Shown in pieces: positions 62,860-64,000 of a stretch of DNA of 64,000 bases. The first letter of the stretch is position 1, and every line of letters starts with the position of its first letter. The position numbers and the translations under genes are program-made. The notes below the pieces were generated by a model. That model had not been told where the DNA came from and did not search any database. It saw nothing but the letters and a program-made list of their open reading frames with translations. Origin of the DNA: Perlucidibaca piscinae DSM 21586 (GTDB lineage: Bacteria > Pseudomonadota > Gammaproteobacteria > Pseudomonadales > Moraxellaceae); NCBI RefSeq assembly GCF_000420045.1, contig NZ_ATUE01000006.1, positions 650,547 to 714,546 of the forward strand, read 5' to 3'.

Positions 62860-63276
62860 CCCGAGTTATCCCCAATATCTGTGGATAACTTCGTGGAAAA
62901 GAATGTTGGCAGCAGGCGAAAGCCGCGCGACAAGCGGCTTTCAACCGTTCGTCCAGTTTTTGATCACAATTATTTTAATAAGCAAATTCAATAACTTGGA
63001 CTGATTGCCGGGTTTTTGACCCGGTTCAGATCAGAAAACAGTCGGATTGCACAGAAAGCGTGCAGGGGTGTGCACAAAAACACGGCAATTGCATGAGCTG
63101 CGGGTTTTCGTACGACGAAAGGTCTTGCAAACCGCACGAACGGCATAGTAGCGGATACCCAGAAATGAACCGCTTGCACGGCTTGCTGCAAGACTCGGAA
63201 AGAAACCTCAGGCAAGCGTCTGTTTCCGTTTGTAAGCTTGTGTTAGAAAGCTCTTACAAAAGCAAGGAGCGCTCAC
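62860..63276. other. long structured leader upstream of the adhesin
   Basis: About 420 bp without a gene. Contents in order: hairpin GAAAGCCGC/GCGGCTTTC at 62918-62942 (probable terminator of the SMP-30-like gene); AT-rich stretch 62955-63000; hairpin CCGGG/CCCGG at 63008-63024; a nested hairpin region around 63089-63146 (TTTCGT-ACG-ACGAAA inside TGCGG/CCGCA); 8-bp arms TTTGTAAG (63229-63236) and CTTACAAA (63253-63260) immediately before AAGGAG (63264-63269). The last element could gate translation. Superficial likeness to a c-di-GMP-I aptamer was not convincing. Confidence 0.6.
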
Positions 63277-64000
63277 ATGGCCAGCACCACCTCGACCACG
63301 TCCTACACCAAGACCCCGCAAGCCACCGATGACAGCTACGCATTCAGCGAGGATGCCCTGACGCTGAACAGCGAATGGACCCTCGACGTCATGTCGAATG
63401 ACCTGGGCGGCAAAGCCAAGGTGCTCTGGAGTCTGGATGGTGTCGAAGCCAATGCTGCCGACTACGCAGCGCGTGACATGCAAGGCACGACCAGCAATGG
63501 CAACATGATCACGATCTCGGGCGGCAAGATCACGTACAAGGTGCTCAACACCTTCGATTATCTCGCTGCTGGCGAGACCGGGGTTGATACTTTCCAGTAC
63601 CAGATCAAGCTGGCCAACGGCACCATCAGCATTGCCGAAGTGTCCATCGTGGTCACCGGCACCAATGACGCCGCCGTGATCACCGGCGACATCGCCGGCT
63701 CCGCCGCCGAGACCAACGCCCCGGTCACCATCTCCGGCGTGCTCACCGCCACCGACGTCGACAACGATGACGGCTTCCAGGCCGAAACCATCGGCGGCAC
63801 CAACGGCTCGCTGAGCATCAACACCACCGGCAGCTGGACCTTCACCGCCAACAGCGCCTTCGATTCCCTGAACGTCGGCGACAAGGTCGAGGAGACCTTC
63901 ACCGTGAAGTCGGTGGATGGCACCGAGCAGGCCATCACCGTCACCATCAACGGCACCAACGATGCCGCCGTGATCACCGGTGCCAGCACCGGCTCCGCCG
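63277..64000 (+). CDS. VCBS-repeat giant adhesin, N-terminal part (runs off the window)
   Basis: 241 complete codons visible, open at the right edge. ATG 63277 has AAGGAG at 7 bp. No signal peptide; N-terminal region ATDDSYAFSEDALTLNSEWTLDVMSNDLGG, then a Cadherin-like domain ending GVDTFQYQIKLANGTISIAEVSIVVTGTND. The first VCBS-type repeat starts at AAVITGDIAGSAAETNAPVTISGVLTATDVDN. The second copy begins 294 bp (98 aa) later. Such proteins are usually type I secreted RTX adhesins of thousands of residues; the missing signal peptide fits that route. Confidence 0.9.
   Translation, partial: MASTTSTTSYTKTPQATDDSYAFSEDALTLNSEWTLDVMSNDLGGKAKVLWSLDGVEANAADYAARDMQGTTSNGNMITISGGKITYKVLNTFDYLAAGETGVDTFQYQIKLANGTISIAEVSIVVTGTNDAAVITGDIAGSAAETNAPVTISGVLTATDVDNDDGFQAETIGGTNGSLSINTTGSWTFTANSAFDSLNVGDKVEETFTVKSVDGTEQAITVTINGTNDAAVITGASTGSA

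Noticed and set aside
63060..63170. c-di-GMP-I riboswitch before the adhesin
   Set aside because: Only fragments resemble the aptamer; the GCAAACC, GNRA and receptor elements are not in the correct order. Retained as an unclassified structured leader.
63558..63989. 143-codon minus-strand frame at the right edge
   Set aside because: Antisense of the VCBS repeats; periodic composition explains the open frame.

Overview
The window is GC-rich, gene-dense chromosomal DNA from a gammaproteobacterium, most likely of the order Pseudomonadales. That placement is inferred from gene content and order: tusDCBE followed by ybiB; topA with its small neighbours next to lexA; fadBA beside a PA3286-type FabH-like synthase; an Acinetobacter-like short H-NS protein. 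A high-GC Moraxellaceae-like lineage would fit, but no rRNA gene is present to settle it.

Positions 1-22354 are dominated by a Tad (tight adherence / Flp pilus) system. A minus-strand run from 13548 down to 598 encodes RcpC, RcpA, TadZ, TadA, TadB, TadC, TadD and a DUF3613 protein. It then repeats a second RcpC-RcpA-TadD-DUF3613 module before TadG. Two Flp pilins are divergent (13826-14342). TadE-like pseudopilins occur at 1-584 (+ strand), and a second TadE/TadG/TadE/TadG set lies at 19125-22354 (- strand). Housekeeping genes nagZ (apparently short at its C-terminus), prc and a PLD-type cardiolipin synthase sit between the Tad blocks. No prepilin peptidase is visible, so TadV or PilD must be encoded elsewhere.

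Positions 22660-33000 hold tRNA-Ser, a GT87-type membrane glycosyltransferase, a HIT hydrolase, an unknown secreted protein divergent from a LuxR-type regulator, a Bcr-type efflux pump, RmuC, an HEXXH membrane protein overlapping a PHB-depolymerase-like esterase (with a perfect 26-bp inverted repeat in its signal-peptide region), a RES/Xre toxin-antitoxin pair and a HerA-like ATPase. Positions 33016-36461 carry the tusDCBE sulfur-relay operon with ybiB and a DUF1853 gene. Positions 36479-44746 carry an ATL protein, small conserved genes, a Phd/RelE toxin-antitoxin module, a tRNA-Val/tRNA-Asp operon with a consensus promoter, a cytoplasmic-looking L,D-transpeptidase, topA and lexA with an SOS box.

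Positions 44757-54677 hold fatty-acid metabolism (FabH-like, fadA, fadB), a Lon-family protease, a thioesterase and proS. Positions 54770-62859 contain a lipoprotein built from six C-x16-C repeats, tRNA-Val, an H-NS-like protein, a DUF3422 membrane protein and a probable light-response cluster: Blc lipocalin, an iron-sulfur cryptochrome/photolyase, DUF2256, a MerR/B12-binding LitR/CarH-like photoreceptor and a divergent SMP-30-like protein. The window ends inside a VCBS-repeat giant adhesin (63277 onward) behind a long structured leader. The Tad pili and the adhesin together point to a surface-attaching bacterium.
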